Assembly: GCA_013396525.1 (NCBI GenBank) | Contig: VWYX01000125.1 | Span: 1,299,022-1,363,021, forward strand | Source: Chaetorhynchus papuensis | Lineage: Eukaryota > Chordata > Aves > Passeriformes > Rhipiduridae | Length of the DNA stretch: 64,000 nucleotides | Direction: 5' to 3' | Shown: one piece after another, positions 25,398 to 37,365 of the stretch | Layout of the letters: each line of letters begins with the position of its first letter | Numbering within the stretch: position 1 is the first letter of the stretch | Notes under the pieces: model-generated | What the model saw: the letters and a program-made list of their open reading frames with translations, nothing else | Told to the model about the DNA's origin: nothing | Database searches by the model: none | Made by a program: the position numbers and the translations under genes

Positions 25398-25873
25398 TTA
25401 GGCAGGTGAGTTAGGATGCAAATTTGTGCTGTTCAGGACACTGCAGTCTCTTATTTCTTCGTGTCCTTGTGTAGTTAATGGTGTGTCTCCACTTGCCAAG
25501 GGAAGAAGGATGGTTGTGGCATTTCTCTGTGTGGTGTTTCTTTTCATGGTAGGCATTCCTTCCCTCACCTCCTGGCTCCACCTCTGGAGGGGCACACCTC
25601 TGCTATCCTCTGCTCTAGTGGAGGGAGGATGAATGATAACCATGTTTCTATCAGGTGTCTTAGTGTCTTCATGGTGCTCTTGAATCTGCTTTGTTCCTGA
25701 GACGTCCTGTTTTCTGTTGAATCAGTAACTGCTGATGCAACATCTGCTAAAACATGTGCTTGAGGGAAGGTGACTTTCACAGTTCTTTTCTTAAATTCTG
25801 GTGGCAGGTGTCCAAGAAGCTGTAGGTGCACGTGAGTGACTATAGTTATAGCTGGAGTAGGGACTGACCTCAT
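25398..25873 (-). pseudogene. possible decayed coding stretch, unknown
   Basis: Two minus-strand frames overlap: 25565-25873 (102 codons) and 25398-25643 (81 codons, another frame). Both have a mixed, charged composition rather than the leucine- or lysine-heavy look of random AT-rich frames. Together they would cover about 475 bases with one frame change. I recognise no domain or catalytic motif. It could be part of an old retroelement or gene remnant, or chance. Confidence 0.2.
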
Positions 25874-28355
25874 CCTCCAGGCCTAAAACCATTTGCTCTG
25901 TCACTTAAGGAAACAGACCAGCATGGGAACACTGCAAAGTTAAATCTTTGTTAGACACTGGATCCAGAGATATTTCAGACTTGAGCAGGTACTCGCAAAT
26001 GTTTGGATTGGGCTGTATGAGAATTATCCCCTCTATGGCAAGTATCATTGCTTGGTGGCATTTCAGACTGAAGATACAGACTACCACACTGTGACAACAA
26101 ATATCCAAAAGCAGTTACATACTTCTAGGGGGAAGAAGTCCATAGACAACTATACAAAATAATCTGAAATCTGGTTTAGGAAGACACTGACTGACAAAGC
26201 ACTGAAAAAGGGTAAATTTTCTTCACTTTGTGTATTTTAGATGAGGTAGAGCTTTTAACAACACTGGCTGCTGCAAAAGACAACATGAAAAAGCATAAAA
26301 ATCAATACCCAAAAAAACGTGTCCTGATTTTAAACCATTTCTTTTACTGTATAGTTCCATTAAATCAACTATCAAAACACATGTAGGTCTTCCTAGAGGA
26401 GTGGTTAGATGGGAAATCAGTCTCTAACCAGGTTGTCACCTGTTTCTGCTGTAAAGATTAAATGGTTTTCACCCTGTGTCTCATGTTCACATCCTTCAAG
26501 AGGATACAACTTTTGAGTATTCCTCAGAAAGGAAACCCATTACCCACAAATGAGCACAGCAAATGTTTGTGCTCAGCCTCCATCAGGGTGATGCATACGT
26601 GTACCCCAAGGTTACTCATCAATTACCAGGCAAAAGAAACAAGGCTCAAGGGATTTGTTTTTTGCCATATCTGTTTGCAAAACCACTGTGCTTAAGGGGG
26701 GTGAAGAGGAAGCTGGCAAGGTTCCGCTTGCAGTAGTTGGGTAGAGCATTGGATTTAATTTGATCCAAGATGTTACTGTTGAAGAGGAAGAAAGCATAAT
26801 GGCTGCAATACAATGGCTTGCCATATTAGGTCTGTGTTTTCTTCAGGTCCACCCGGTGGTTAACTGTAAATCGGTTTTGAGGCACTTTAGTAAATGGATA
26901 AATGAGCTACATGTTTTAAACTGGAATTGTTGCAGTATGGTTTTGTTAGATCCCAAGGGGTAAGGATGATGTTATTACACTGCAGTGCTATTACATTGTA
27001 TTTTATGTTCCCTGTGAGGCCTAACAAATGATTAGCGGAGCTGAGGGTCTTGGTCACTGTTAAATACGATGGCAAATTTTACTGGTGGAATGGAAAAGTA
27101 ATGCTCCTGTTTGTTGCAATGAGTTGATTCATGTACTTTAAACCCAAATCATGTTCAAGGAAATACATTGATAATGACATGGCATTAGATGATAATTGCT
27201 GAACGGTACATTTAGGTTCAATGTCATTTAATTCAACGGATCAACCTCAATAACACAGTTGGGGTAACAGCAGGGGTGTTAAGTGGGTGCTCCAGATGTA
27301 CCTGCTGGGCTAAAATGCCCTGTGAGGTCACACACAGCACCTGGGGGGCTCTGGTCACCACCCCTGGCCGTCCTTTGCTGGGCAGGTGCTGTGTCTCCAT
27401 GGTCTTCTAGGGGAGGGTACTTGTCACTTGTCCCAGCCCGGGCAGGGTGGTGATGACACTGGGCACCTTCTGGCAGTACCAACCCAGGTGCTGCTCTTTT
27501 CACTGCAAGGTGTCTCTTCCCCCATTACACATTTCCAGGCTTCTTCTACACTTTTATTCAAGCTGACCCTGGCTGTGTTGTCAGTCTCTTTGCTCTTTCA
27601 GGTTCTATATGTGAAGATAAGAAGCTGGGAAAAGAGACACCTCTAGGAGACTGAAGGATCCCGTGACCTGCACTAGGCTCAGGAGCGGGTCCTTTCCTGG
27701 AGGGGCTTAAGTGGAGAGCATGACAGGATTGAATCTTCATGGTGGCAGTCTCTGTGTGAGTTTTCCAGCTTTGTAGGGTGAGAGGAGGAGGAATGCATAC
27801 AGCACATCCATACATCAAGACCTGTTTTCCACTCCAGACCTTCTATTTGCTTATTTATCTAAAAAAACCAGAATAGTTTGGCATATCTGGAGACCTCTGG
27901 AGGCCTCCCTACAACTGCATGCTATACAAGTACTTCAAAAGATGAAGTTCCTTGTTCTAAAAAGACCTCTTTTTCCAAATACAGCCTTTATCTTTCCTCA
28001 CACAGCAGCAAAGTGCATCTGTGCCCAAATATCTCTTTCTCTGTCGGCCAAACTGCCACCTCTGCTGCAGTTGTGTGGAGGATATCACCAGTGCTGCTGG
28101 CATGGAAACTAGAAATACTCCAGATTTATAACAAGTTATCAAAAGTGTTTATAATAAATAGGGGTAATCACATCCAAACAGAGCAATTCATTCCTGTACT
28201 AACACTACTGAATTACACCTGGGATAAATTTGAACTATTATTTACTGTGTAAGTGTTAGCAACCCAGCACAGTAACTGAGATTGTGTCTGGGGATTCAGA
28301 TGAGAAAGATCTATGTCTTTTTTTGTCCCCTGACTGTTTCTCATATTGTTCACAG
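25874..28355. other. non-coding stretch
   Basis: No repeat family was recognised. The region at 27270-27520 is GC-richer and gives short frames on both strands. The 124-codon plus-strand frame at 27878-28252 has no recognisable domain. Confidence 0.45.
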
Positions 28356-28482
28356 ATGGATGTGTCTGCTAGAAATTAACAGTGAAGCTGATGACATTGT
28401 TTTTATTGAGCTGAACAAGTCAAACAACTTGTTTTCTCTTCTCAGAAGGTTTATTTTGGCCTATCTTGAGACTGAGAATTAA
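28356..28482 (+). CDS. candidate terminal exon, unknown product
   Basis: A good acceptor, with the pyrimidine-rich tract tgtttctcatattgttcacag, ends at 28355. From there one frame stays open for about 41 codons to a TAA at 28480-28482. The peptide has a protein-like mix, including LLEINSEADDIVFIELNKS, followed by a leucine/arginine-rich end. An AATAAA motif lies at 28509-28514, only about 27 bases after the stop, which would make a very short 3' untranslated end. There is no CpG and no domain I recognise. In 64 kb this could well arise by chance. Confidence 0.2.
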
Positions 28483-28514
28483 ACCCTGCAGCTGTTCCTA
28501 GTATTGATAATAAA

Positions 28515-28971
28515 AATCACAAAAGAGACCACTTCCAAGTCATGAAACAGTATTACAAATTATGATTTTCTTTACAGAAGAAAAAGTCTCCTAAGGATTT
28601 TTAAACTTTTGAATGTTTTCGGTCCAAGGAATACACAATATTTGTTTCTTATAAAATAGCTTCTGCCAGACATATGGGAAACACATAAAATACAGAGGTG
28701 GTTTGATATTTCCATGCTGTCGCCATTCTTGGAGCTGGAGGTTTATTATAAATGTCAAATACAGCAAGAGTTTTAAGATTGTCAGGGTAGGTAACACAGC
28801 TTGAGTAGCAAGAGACTCAAAGGCAGCACTGCCACCTTTTGTTTTAGTAATTCCAAAGAAACGGTGGTCTGCAGGGAATGCTGTGTTTTCTGATGTGAGT
28901 ACTTCTCATTTTGTGAGGTTATAAGTAGCAGTTTCTTAGGTAATTGCGTTCCCTGGTAATCAGGGTCAGAG
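28515..28971. other. non-coding stretch, nothing recognised
   Basis: Short unsupported frames only, up to the CR1 copy that starts at 28972. Confidence 0.5.
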
Positions 28972-29121
28972 AGCCACAGAATGTTTTGGTTTTGGGTTGT
29001 AAGGGACCTTAAAGACCACCTCATTCCAACCCTCTTGCCAGGGCCAGGGACAACTTCCACTATCCCAGGTTTCTCCAAGCCTCATCCAGCCTGGCTTTGA
29101 ACACTTCCAGGGATGCCACAG
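28972..29121 (-). mobile_element. CR1 LINE 3' fragment
   Basis: Reverse complement of a CR1 3' end: agccacagaatgttttggtt, gtaagggaccttaaagacca, then the block with ccaggtttctccaagcctc and cttccagggatgcc. About 150 bp, in the same class as the copies at 1897 and 45480. Confidence 0.9.
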
Positions 29122-30945
29122 GGATTGATCACAACAAAACACACCCTGTAGTAAGCCCTCTTTGCAGGTTATTTCTGTTTTTCTCCTCAGTCACCATTAA
29201 ACAGCAGTCAGAGGTACTGTCTGCTCGGAGTTTGTCCCTTTATGTTTGTTTTATTTTTTGCAGTGGAAGAATTTAGTATCTTTCTTTTTACTTATAGGAT
29301 AATCACAGGGAAGAATAGTTTCATTTATCAAGGTCATCCACTTATTTCACTTCTTCTCAGAAGAGCTACTGTGCTGTCATCTTTGAACTAGAGCTCAAAA
29401 AAAACCAAAACCAAAAACCCACCAAAAAACAAATCCAAGAAGGGGAGCTCAAAATAGTCCTATGACAGTCTGAACGTACCACTCACCTCATGTTTAAGTG
29501 TTTTCCTTTCAGACAGGTTTTCAGTGGGGTTATTTAAGTAGAGGCTTTTTTTAAGCTTTTGGGTTTCTGCTCTTACAACTAAGAATGCTTGGAAAAAAAT
29601 TAGAGGAACGTTGGGAAAGGGTCTGTTTGTGTTTTTTCTGTGTGGAGAGCAAAAGACAAAGAGATGTGAAACTTTTTGAAAAGAGGAGGAGTAAAAGAAG
29701 AACATGCTCACTTGTATCTACCCAAGATTCTGAGGAGCCGTGCATGACATCCCATTCACTGGAAAGCCAGCCACAGGATACTGAGGATATTCAAGCAGCA
29801 AGTTCAATATTTTCTAAAATCCTTCCAATTCAGCTGTTTCTTTGCACATGGCACTGAATGATAGGATTTCTTGTGACGGTTTCGGAGTCACACCCCGTCC
29901 TAACAGAGATGCTGAGACGTAACAGATGACTTGCCAGGAGGAGGGGACATTTTAGGATACCAGGGAAGTGGTAAACACATAAATAACCTTTCCCACCTCT
30001 TGTGATGCGTCTGTGTGCCCTGCCTCAGGCAGAGAGAGAGAGGCAGAGAACAGTAAATCATTCTGCCCTCACTCCTCCCAGAGGAGAAGCACCTGAGTGT
30101 CTCGTGATGGGCTCGATGGGAACATTTTCCTCACTTCCACAGCATGAGTGATCCTGCCAGGAGCGTGGGAAACGGAACATCATTTCCATACCTTACTGAA
30201 ATAATTCCCAACATTACTGAAATCCACCAGCATCACTTCTGAGTGCAGCCTGTCCCCTGATCTCAGGTGCAGGCAGCACCATTGCCCATCTATTTCAAAA
30301 TGCCACCATTGAGGCAGCACATCCCAGCCTTCCTTGCTAGGCCTGGCTTGTAGCACAGCACAGGAGTCACTCCTTGTGGCAGGGGTGACAATCCTGTGTC
30401 ACAAGGGGTGTCACTGCTGACACTTGCTGCTGATGTGTGTAACCAATCTCTAAAACACGTGCTATCATGTCTGCTGTGTGCTTTGATATCTTACACCTAT
30501 GAGTCAATGAGGGCCACCTCAACTGCAGAAATGATGACTATGAAACACTGCAGGGAGAGACTTCTGGCTAGATTAATATCGGCTCACAATGATTTGGGAA
30601 GGAGAAAAATTAATAGAAAAAAACCCACTGCGGAGCCGGGAGATTGAACGGAACTGCTGCTGAAGGTCAGTAACATCCAGGGACATGCTGGAATGACTAT
30701 TTAGTAATAAAGGTATAGGAATACTTGGGGTCATTTTTATTGCTCCATGTAATTCAGTGCTGTATCTCAACCTTGAATCCTACTTTTTTATTCTGTATCA
30801 TAAAAAAAAGGTATAATAGACAGAGAAATTGTTCAGGGAAAGGTGATCAAAAAGGGCTAAAGAAAAGGAAGGTTTTCTTTTGGGGTCAGGCCACTATGGT
30901 ACCTTTAGCCTGGCCACAGAAAAAACACTAATTAAAAAAAAAAAA
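29122..30945. other. non-coding stretch
   Basis: Includes a small A-rich patch at 29396-29433 and an A12 run at 30934-30945. The 90-codon plus-strand frame at 29585-29857 is lysine/arginine-rich and has no splice support. Confidence 0.5.
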
Positions 30946-30959
30946 GGTTATGTACAGAA

Positions 30960-31085
30960 GCAACTGGATTGAATGATTTTACTAATGTTCTCCAGATGGT
31001 CAAACCTGGGACTTTATTAATGTACTAAAGTTTTAATGTGGCTAATGGCAAATTGCCATGTATAATTGCATTATTCCTTCCAAAA
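30960..31085. promoter_or_regulatory. candidate regulatory patch with 15-bp palindrome
   Basis: atggcaaattgccat at 31045-31059 is a perfect palindrome around a single central base. It is followed at once by ataattgcattatt, a POU or C/EBP-like core, and preceded by several TTAAT motifs. The block carries no repeat and no open frame. A role as an enhancer core is inferred from motif density only. Confidence 0.25.
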
Positions 31086-34004
31086 AAACACTCAACAAAC
31101 TTAAACCTAAATCATCCTACCACGGGTGATGCTGTCCTCAGGTGTAATGATCACTGTGCAGTGAATTCCTGATTTATTCACTTCTACAGCTTCTCTGCAG
31201 CTTGTGCAGACTAAGGACCAAGGTGCAAGCCTTTGTTATTTTTTTTGCTAGGGCTCTTTGTTTAACTGTAACCCTTTTCACTTCAGAGAGGTAGACAGCA
31301 CTGTCTTTCCAAAACTGGACTGATAACATTTTGGTTTCTCTTTGAGACCTCTAACTCTGGCTTGTAGAATTTGCCACTGCTCCTTTGACATCTGTGGAAA
31401 GGTTCTGATTTGTATTACGTAACATTTATATACATGAAATCCTGGTATTTTTCTGTTCAACAGCTCTTTTCAATTTTCTCTGACTGAAGACCTGTTTTAC
31501 TTTTTTGCTATTAGAACATCTAGGAAGGGAGGAGCCATTTTGAAGACCTTCCTTCCCTGGAAAATTTACATGGAAGCCATTGAGCTATAAACTTGAAGTT
31601 CAAAAAGTGCAGTCTCACCTGACTGCTATCTCAGGCTTCCCTTTTTTCTGCCTTTAATAATGTTGCAGCTTAAGCATCACAGACTTGTATATTTTTCATG
31701 CTTGACTTTAGTCATTAACCTGTACCTAGCTCCATGTCCCTCTAATTGGGTTTTAAAAAGGTTGGTCCCAAATCTTTTCCATGTCCCCCTAAAGCATGGT
31801 TACACATAGACTGCTGACAAATTAAGCCAGATTTGCTGCAGGCTTCTACTCAAATGAGAAAAATAGGATTTTGTGTACTGCATCATCTGTACCAGAAACA
31901 AGATTCTCCCCCCAGCCATCCCCTAATATGACTCTAGAGACATAAAAAACTACAGGCAGAGAGAAACAGTGGGAAAGAGGACGAAGGAAATTAATGAACA
32001 GAGGTAAGGGAAAAAATGAGGTCTTCTGAGCACAGATAGTTAATGAGATGGAGAGGTGATGCATTGATGAGACACATGCAATATGCTGGAAGGAAGAGAA
32101 GATACAAAAAAAGGAACATCTTATTACAAAACCTGCCTATTCTGTAACAGATGAGAGACTGAGTATTGCGTTGTACTCACCATCAATAACGCTGCTCAAA
32201 TTGGCTGCTTTGTGATGCTTATGATATAGAGATGATAGAAATCTCTAGTGTTTCAGCAACCAAATAAATGTGAATAGTAGAGCTACAGTTCAATTGCATC
32301 TTCTTACAAATATCCTCTAACTCCAGATCCTCAGGAGTGTTAAATAAGGAGCTGTGCTGATTTAGTGACCTGGATGGCCCACCCCAGTGTGCAAGTTCAG
32401 AAGGAAAACTCTTTTCCCTGAATATATTTTAAAAATCTAGAGGAAAAGACTTGGATATTATTTGTAGCAGAATCCATCATAACCAGTTACCAGCAGCGTG
32501 GCTCTCTAGCTACAACAGCCTACGTTTTTCTCTACCAGCCCAGGACACCACTGTGGCACAGAGTAGGACTTTGGTTTGTGTTTCAGCTTAAGGATTTATG
32601 TGTGGTGATGGGTGAAAACAACTGTAGTGGTAAACTCTGTCCATTACCTGCAACATATGATAATTATATCAAATGGGTTTGCCAGTAAAAGTTAATGACC
32701 AAAACTCTCTCCACAGATTTCACCTTCTTGCTAGGGATTTATGCTGTGATACTTTTGACTGTAAAACCAGGGCTTTTTTGGTAAGGTAACAATAAGTATT
32801 TGCAAAACCCAAGCAATAGGGCAGCAAGATGCTTCCACAATTTCTGGAAATATGCTGGTGTAAGACTTTACTTTATATGTACATGCTGATTTATTACCAA
32901 CAGTTATTGCATGGTTTTGCTTGTTTTAGAACCTAAATGTAACCAACAGGCTGCTCTACAGCCCTTAGAAGATAAAAATATCCCTGCAAAGTTCTAAATA
33001 TCTTCACCTTCCTGTGCCTTGGTGGAGGACCCAGCCTGTCATTTAGTCAGAATACCCAGGTCACAGGGAGATGCATTTCCCAGATATCAATCCTACAGGG
33101 ACTCCAGTGGGACCAGTATTGGTGTGAGGAATCCACCACCTGCACTAAAGAGAATGGCAAGGAATCTTATATTAATGTTCTAGTAAATGTGGATCACTGC
33201 ATGTGGCACAGGAAGAAATATTTTCCTCAGTAACACCAGAACTGACTTTACATGTTTATGGTCCTTGAGACCTGGAGAGTATAAACATTTAGAGTTACCC
33301 AGATCTTTGGATCATACAGCTCTAAAACTGGAGAATTTGTGCTGAACTCTCTTCTAAAGTTACTTCAGGAGGGTGAGTGAAGTCTGTGTTAAAGTGAAAA
33401 ATGTTTTTTTTTTTCAGCTTCTGAAAGGAAACTCAGAAGAAATGCTTTGCAGTGCTGGACACTAAATATGAACCATTCTGACAATGACAATGCTCAGTAG
33501 GTGAGCAACAGAACAGTCTGTAGATGATTTTCAGCACTCAAAAACCTAATTCCTAACCATGGTATATAATGGCTGAAGGACATAAATGTCAATGCTTCAT
33601 TTCACTGATTCGGAGGCAGAGACCCCGAGAAGGTGCCTGAGTTATCCAAAACTCTACTGCATGCAGCACCTTCAGCTTTCCAACAGATGATGACAAGTGG
33701 AAATGGCATGGACCTGCATGGTTTGTTGGCATTTACACTGGGGCAAAAACTTCAAAGCCTTGCTTGATTGGAAGTGAATTTGATTTTTTTCCCCTTGAGT
33801 TTGATAGGAAAACATGGTTTGATGAGGGACTTTTTCCCTCTTACAGAAGTTCCAAAGGGTATAAAACTCCTCTTCACTGACACTTTCTTTCTTATTCAGA
33901 GCTTTCTTTTCAGTGTTATGCAAGGTTTTGACCTTTTTGCCCTGAAAAATCAGCAGGCTGATAACAAAAATTCAAAGTAATCAAATGCAATTCCTCCTCA
34001 AGGA
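31086..34004. other. non-coding stretch, nothing recognised
   Basis: No repeat family, RNA gene or plausible exon was seen. Open frames are sparse and short throughout. Confidence 0.55.
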
Positions 34005-34078
34005 GAGATAAAGAACATGAAAGAACATGTTAAAACATGTTAACAATAAGAAAGAACATGTTAAAATAAAGAACATTG
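34005..34078. repeat. imperfect tandem repeat of a GAACATG motif
   Basis: The unit aaagaacatgttaa, or a variant of it, recurs four to five times with irregular spacing. Several units contain acatgt, itself a palindrome. This is probably a degenerating local duplication. Confidence 0.7.
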
Positions 34079-34165
34079 TCAAAGACGACTTTTATTTGCC
34101 AACAACTTGGAAAGGGCTTTGAATGATGAAAACACCACCACCTCCTTATGTCTTTTCAGATGATT

Positions 34166-34268
34166 TATTTCCTTTGTCCTTTAACATCTAACAGTGATCA
34201 TGATTCAAATTGAAAAATTGGCTATCATCACTCACTTTGTAGCTGGGTGTTAAAGGACAAAGAAAATA
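34166..34268. repeat. short inverted repeat, 22-bp arms
   Basis: The arm at 34166-34187 pairs with the arm at 34247-34268 with two mismatches in 22. The shared core is ctttgtcctttaaca on one side and tgttaaaggacaaag on the other. Further weak complementarity continues inward (gtgatcatgat against atcatcac), so the whole 103 bp could fold as a hairpin. This could be a miniature DNA-transposon remnant, an old low-copy conserved repeat, or a transcribed hairpin. No target-site duplication is clear. Confidence 0.7.
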
Positions 34269-34992
34269 CATATAGTAGGAAAAAAAGTCAGAGCTGATTG
34301 TCCACTGGCTTTTTAGTTGCCAGCACATTCATTTGGTACCTTTTGGAAGGTCAAACAAATAAAAAAGAATATATTTATACATTTCAGTGGGGCTGGAAGA
34401 TCATTTAGATAGTTTGCTCAAAGAACTTAGGGACTCTGGCCCTACATTTCATCTTCAAGTTGGTCAGTGATGTTAAAGTCCTAGGGAATCCAGTTAGGAT
34501 ATGAAAGCCCTGTTTCCAACCCATCTCAGGAGTTAAAATGTGAACACCTGCCCAAACCTGATGAAGATGAAGAGGCCATTTTGAGGAAGGAATGAGGCTG
34601 AAGGCCTCTCAAACCTTAGTTCAGAGGATACTGCAGGCAAACCAGAGCTGGGATTATCGTATTTTGGAATGGGTGTACACAAGCAGCAGTGACTCTTTTG
34701 GATGCAAGACTCATACTTTGGGAGGTTTTCTGTACAACATCCACCCTCAGAGCCAGCTTGGGCTGTCTGTTCCACTGCATTGGGAAGAAGTTTGCAGGAA
34801 CCCAGTGTTTTCCTGAGCACTTTTGTCATCTGTACTCACACGCAGTTCCCCTTAGCTCATATCACAGTGGCAGCAATGTAAAACAAAAGCTTGGATCTAG
34901 AAGTTGTACACTTCACGGAATCAGATCCTCCTGCCACTCTGGCCATCACAAAACTTACCTCTGCCCTTTTCCAGAAGCCCAGATACATTTTT
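34269..34992. other. non-coding stretch, nothing recognised
   Basis: Overlapping frames on both strands at 34533-35009 reach 106 codons, but none shows a domain or splice context, and the rightmost run into a CR1 copy. Confidence 0.45.
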
Positions 34993-35098
34993 TTAGGGAC
35001 ATGGTTTAGTGGTGGGCTTGGCAGTGCTGGGTTAACGGTTGGACTTGATGTTCTTAGAGGTCTTTTTCAATCTAAATGTTTCTACAGCTCTATGATTT
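34993..35098 (+). mobile_element. short CR1 3' end fragment
   Basis: Plus-sense CR1 end: gggacatggtttagtggtgg, gcagtgctgggttaacggtt, and ggacttgatgttcttagagg, ending tctatgattt. About 105 bp; same class as the copies at 15455 and 21640. Confidence 0.88.
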
Positions 35099-37210
35099 GT
35101 AGAGAAAGGGTAATACCTCCCTGCAGAGAGCGTTTCTATTTTTAGGGAGGCTGTGTATTTGCCTTGCCTGCTGCTGCAGTCACATGCTCAGACATCCTCT
35201 GCTCTAGCCCATCTGGCATCTGCACATGGAAGCAAAGCCCACATGCCAAGCCCTGCTTTTTATATCCTCATTAGCAAGGGAAACCTTTTGGTCCAACAGA
35301 TCTGACACAGAGGCAAAAATGGGAAATAGCCATTGTTTGACAATCTGGCATAGAAATATAGGATGAGGTATCTTCTCATGGCATTAGAGCATATAGGAAT
35401 GGAAAGGACAGTGGGAGATTGAAATCTGTTTCATAATTGCAGGCGAACTGGGTTATGGACAGCTGGGTCTAAGGATCCATGCCACAGGACATGAGATGCA
35501 AAGTTTCAGGAGATTGTTAGCAAACCAATGGCCAAAAGACCAGAAATTGCTTTTTGTGTACTAAGTCTGAGAGCAGAAGTGCACAACCCCATATGAAGGC
35601 TCCGGAAATGTCAGGGACCTACAGCAAAGGGCCTTGATAATGTAGGTACTGCAATAGCAGAGGATTTACATGTTGAAAATACCTGTATGATGCATGTTCT
35701 TTGCTACACAGGAAGGGAAAACTTTCAATTTGATGAAATTTCCCTTTGCTGAATAGATTCAACCTGCAGGGAAAAAACTTAATGCAAATAATTCTGTGTA
35801 TTGACATGTCAGCAGGTAAGACAGCCTTGCCAGTATATTTAATTGCATCCATCACCACATTTCCTTAATTTACAACTATTCTCTGGCCTTGCTCTGCATG
35901 CAAGCAAGAATTCCTCATGTCCCATTTCTCACAGCTGTCTGTCCCACATTTGTACTGAAGGCAGGTATTTGTCTCCCTTTACCACCTGGATCACGTCAAT
36001 CTTCACTTACAAAGAGTGGTTTTGGCTGAAGCAACAGTGATTTTAATGTGTTAAACTCAAGCTCAAGATTTCACTCCTTGAGACTGATGGCTCACCCAAG
36101 CATATAGAGCCATGGGAGCCCTGATGGAGGACACTAAATGTCCCTTCTGGAATTATTTGTGGAAGGATTGGGAAGGACCCACCCAACATCCTTTTGTGTG
36201 ACATGTGAGTGATTTAAATATTCTGGCTTGCTTGCATAAAATACTATCAGTGGAAACACCAAAAGGCAAAATATGTCAGGAGAATTATGAGTTAAATTTA
36301 GCCCGAGAATTCTGATTCACAAATTATTTTTTTTCTCTGTATTTCATTGTTGTTTGGGCTTATCCTTTGGACAACAAAATTTGTCTGTTATTCAGCAATT
36401 AAAATTACACGTTATCCTCCTCTTCTCTTGATTGACTCTCATTCTACTAATTCTCTAAGTAACTTTACTCTTGTACATTTAGAGTTTCCCATATCAGATC
36501 TTTTGCAGATCCCAGAGTCATTCCATTGTCTATACAAATGTCCTCAAATACGTAATTTATATGACATATATAAAAGTATGACAGCACTTTTATTCTGACT
36601 TTTAAAATGCCATGCAAACCTTCTAAAACAATAGGTATTGACAGGAAAATTCTGCATAAAAGTTGATTCTTGATGATTTTTTCTACAAGGAGTAGTTGTA
36701 TCCTGAGGATTGTTTTCAAAGACGTTTCCACAAAGCCCTTGGATTTTAATAAGAAAACAAATTGAGTAGTCAGGCACTGAGAAAATGAAAGGTGAACTTG
36801 TAAGAATCTTTTGGTCAATACTTGGCAGTGCATTCATTAATTATAACTGTTATTATTGCTTCTAAAAGCACTTTCTAAGACTTATTCCAAATAAAGTTAG
36901 AAATACTAATAATTTATTTCTCTAATATTTTTCTTGCCCTGCAGCCACATGGTACCCAATTGCAGTCATTATTACACCTACCCTGTTCTGTCTCAAAGAG
37001 GAATTAGTCACACAGGGGCCTTTTTTATTAATGAAAACAATTCTGTGTGAACCACTGTTTAGGGGAAAAAGCTCATATGCAAAGGGTTTAAGGTGAAGGA
37101 AATCAGAAGGGGGGAAAGATGGGTCTGCAATGCAGCTACATGAGCTGGTCTTGAGCAGGAGATGTGCTGGAGCCATCAGCTTTGGGCTTCTAACTTGGAG
37201 AACTTGGAAT
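35099..37210. other. non-coding stretch
   Basis: Unique sequence. The 122-codon minus-strand frame at 36465-36833 and its neighbour at 36544-36837 have no recognised domain. No RNA gene was noticed. Confidence 0.45.
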
Positions 37211-37365
37211 CATATTCCTTCCCTGGAAGTGCTCCAGGCCAGGCTGGATGGAGCTTTGAGACACCTGGTCTAGTGGAAGGTGTCCCTGCCCATGGCAGGG
37301 GGTTGGAACAAGATGAGTTTTGAGGTCCCTTCCAACCCAAACTTTTCTATGATTCTGTGATTCTT
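37211..37365 (+). mobile_element. CR1 LINE 3' end fragment
   Basis: Plus-sense CR1: ctggaagtgctccaggccag, gtctagtggaaggtgtccct, gcccatggcagggggttgga, ending with a gattctgtgattctt repeat. About 155 bp with a complete 3' end; same class as the copy at 1897 but in the opposite orientation. Confidence 0.92.

Noticed and set aside
36465..36837. Possible retroelement polymerase remnant on the minus strand
   Set aside because: Two overlapping frames have no reverse-transcriptase, protease or integrase motif; the hydrophobic look follows from AT-rich DNA.
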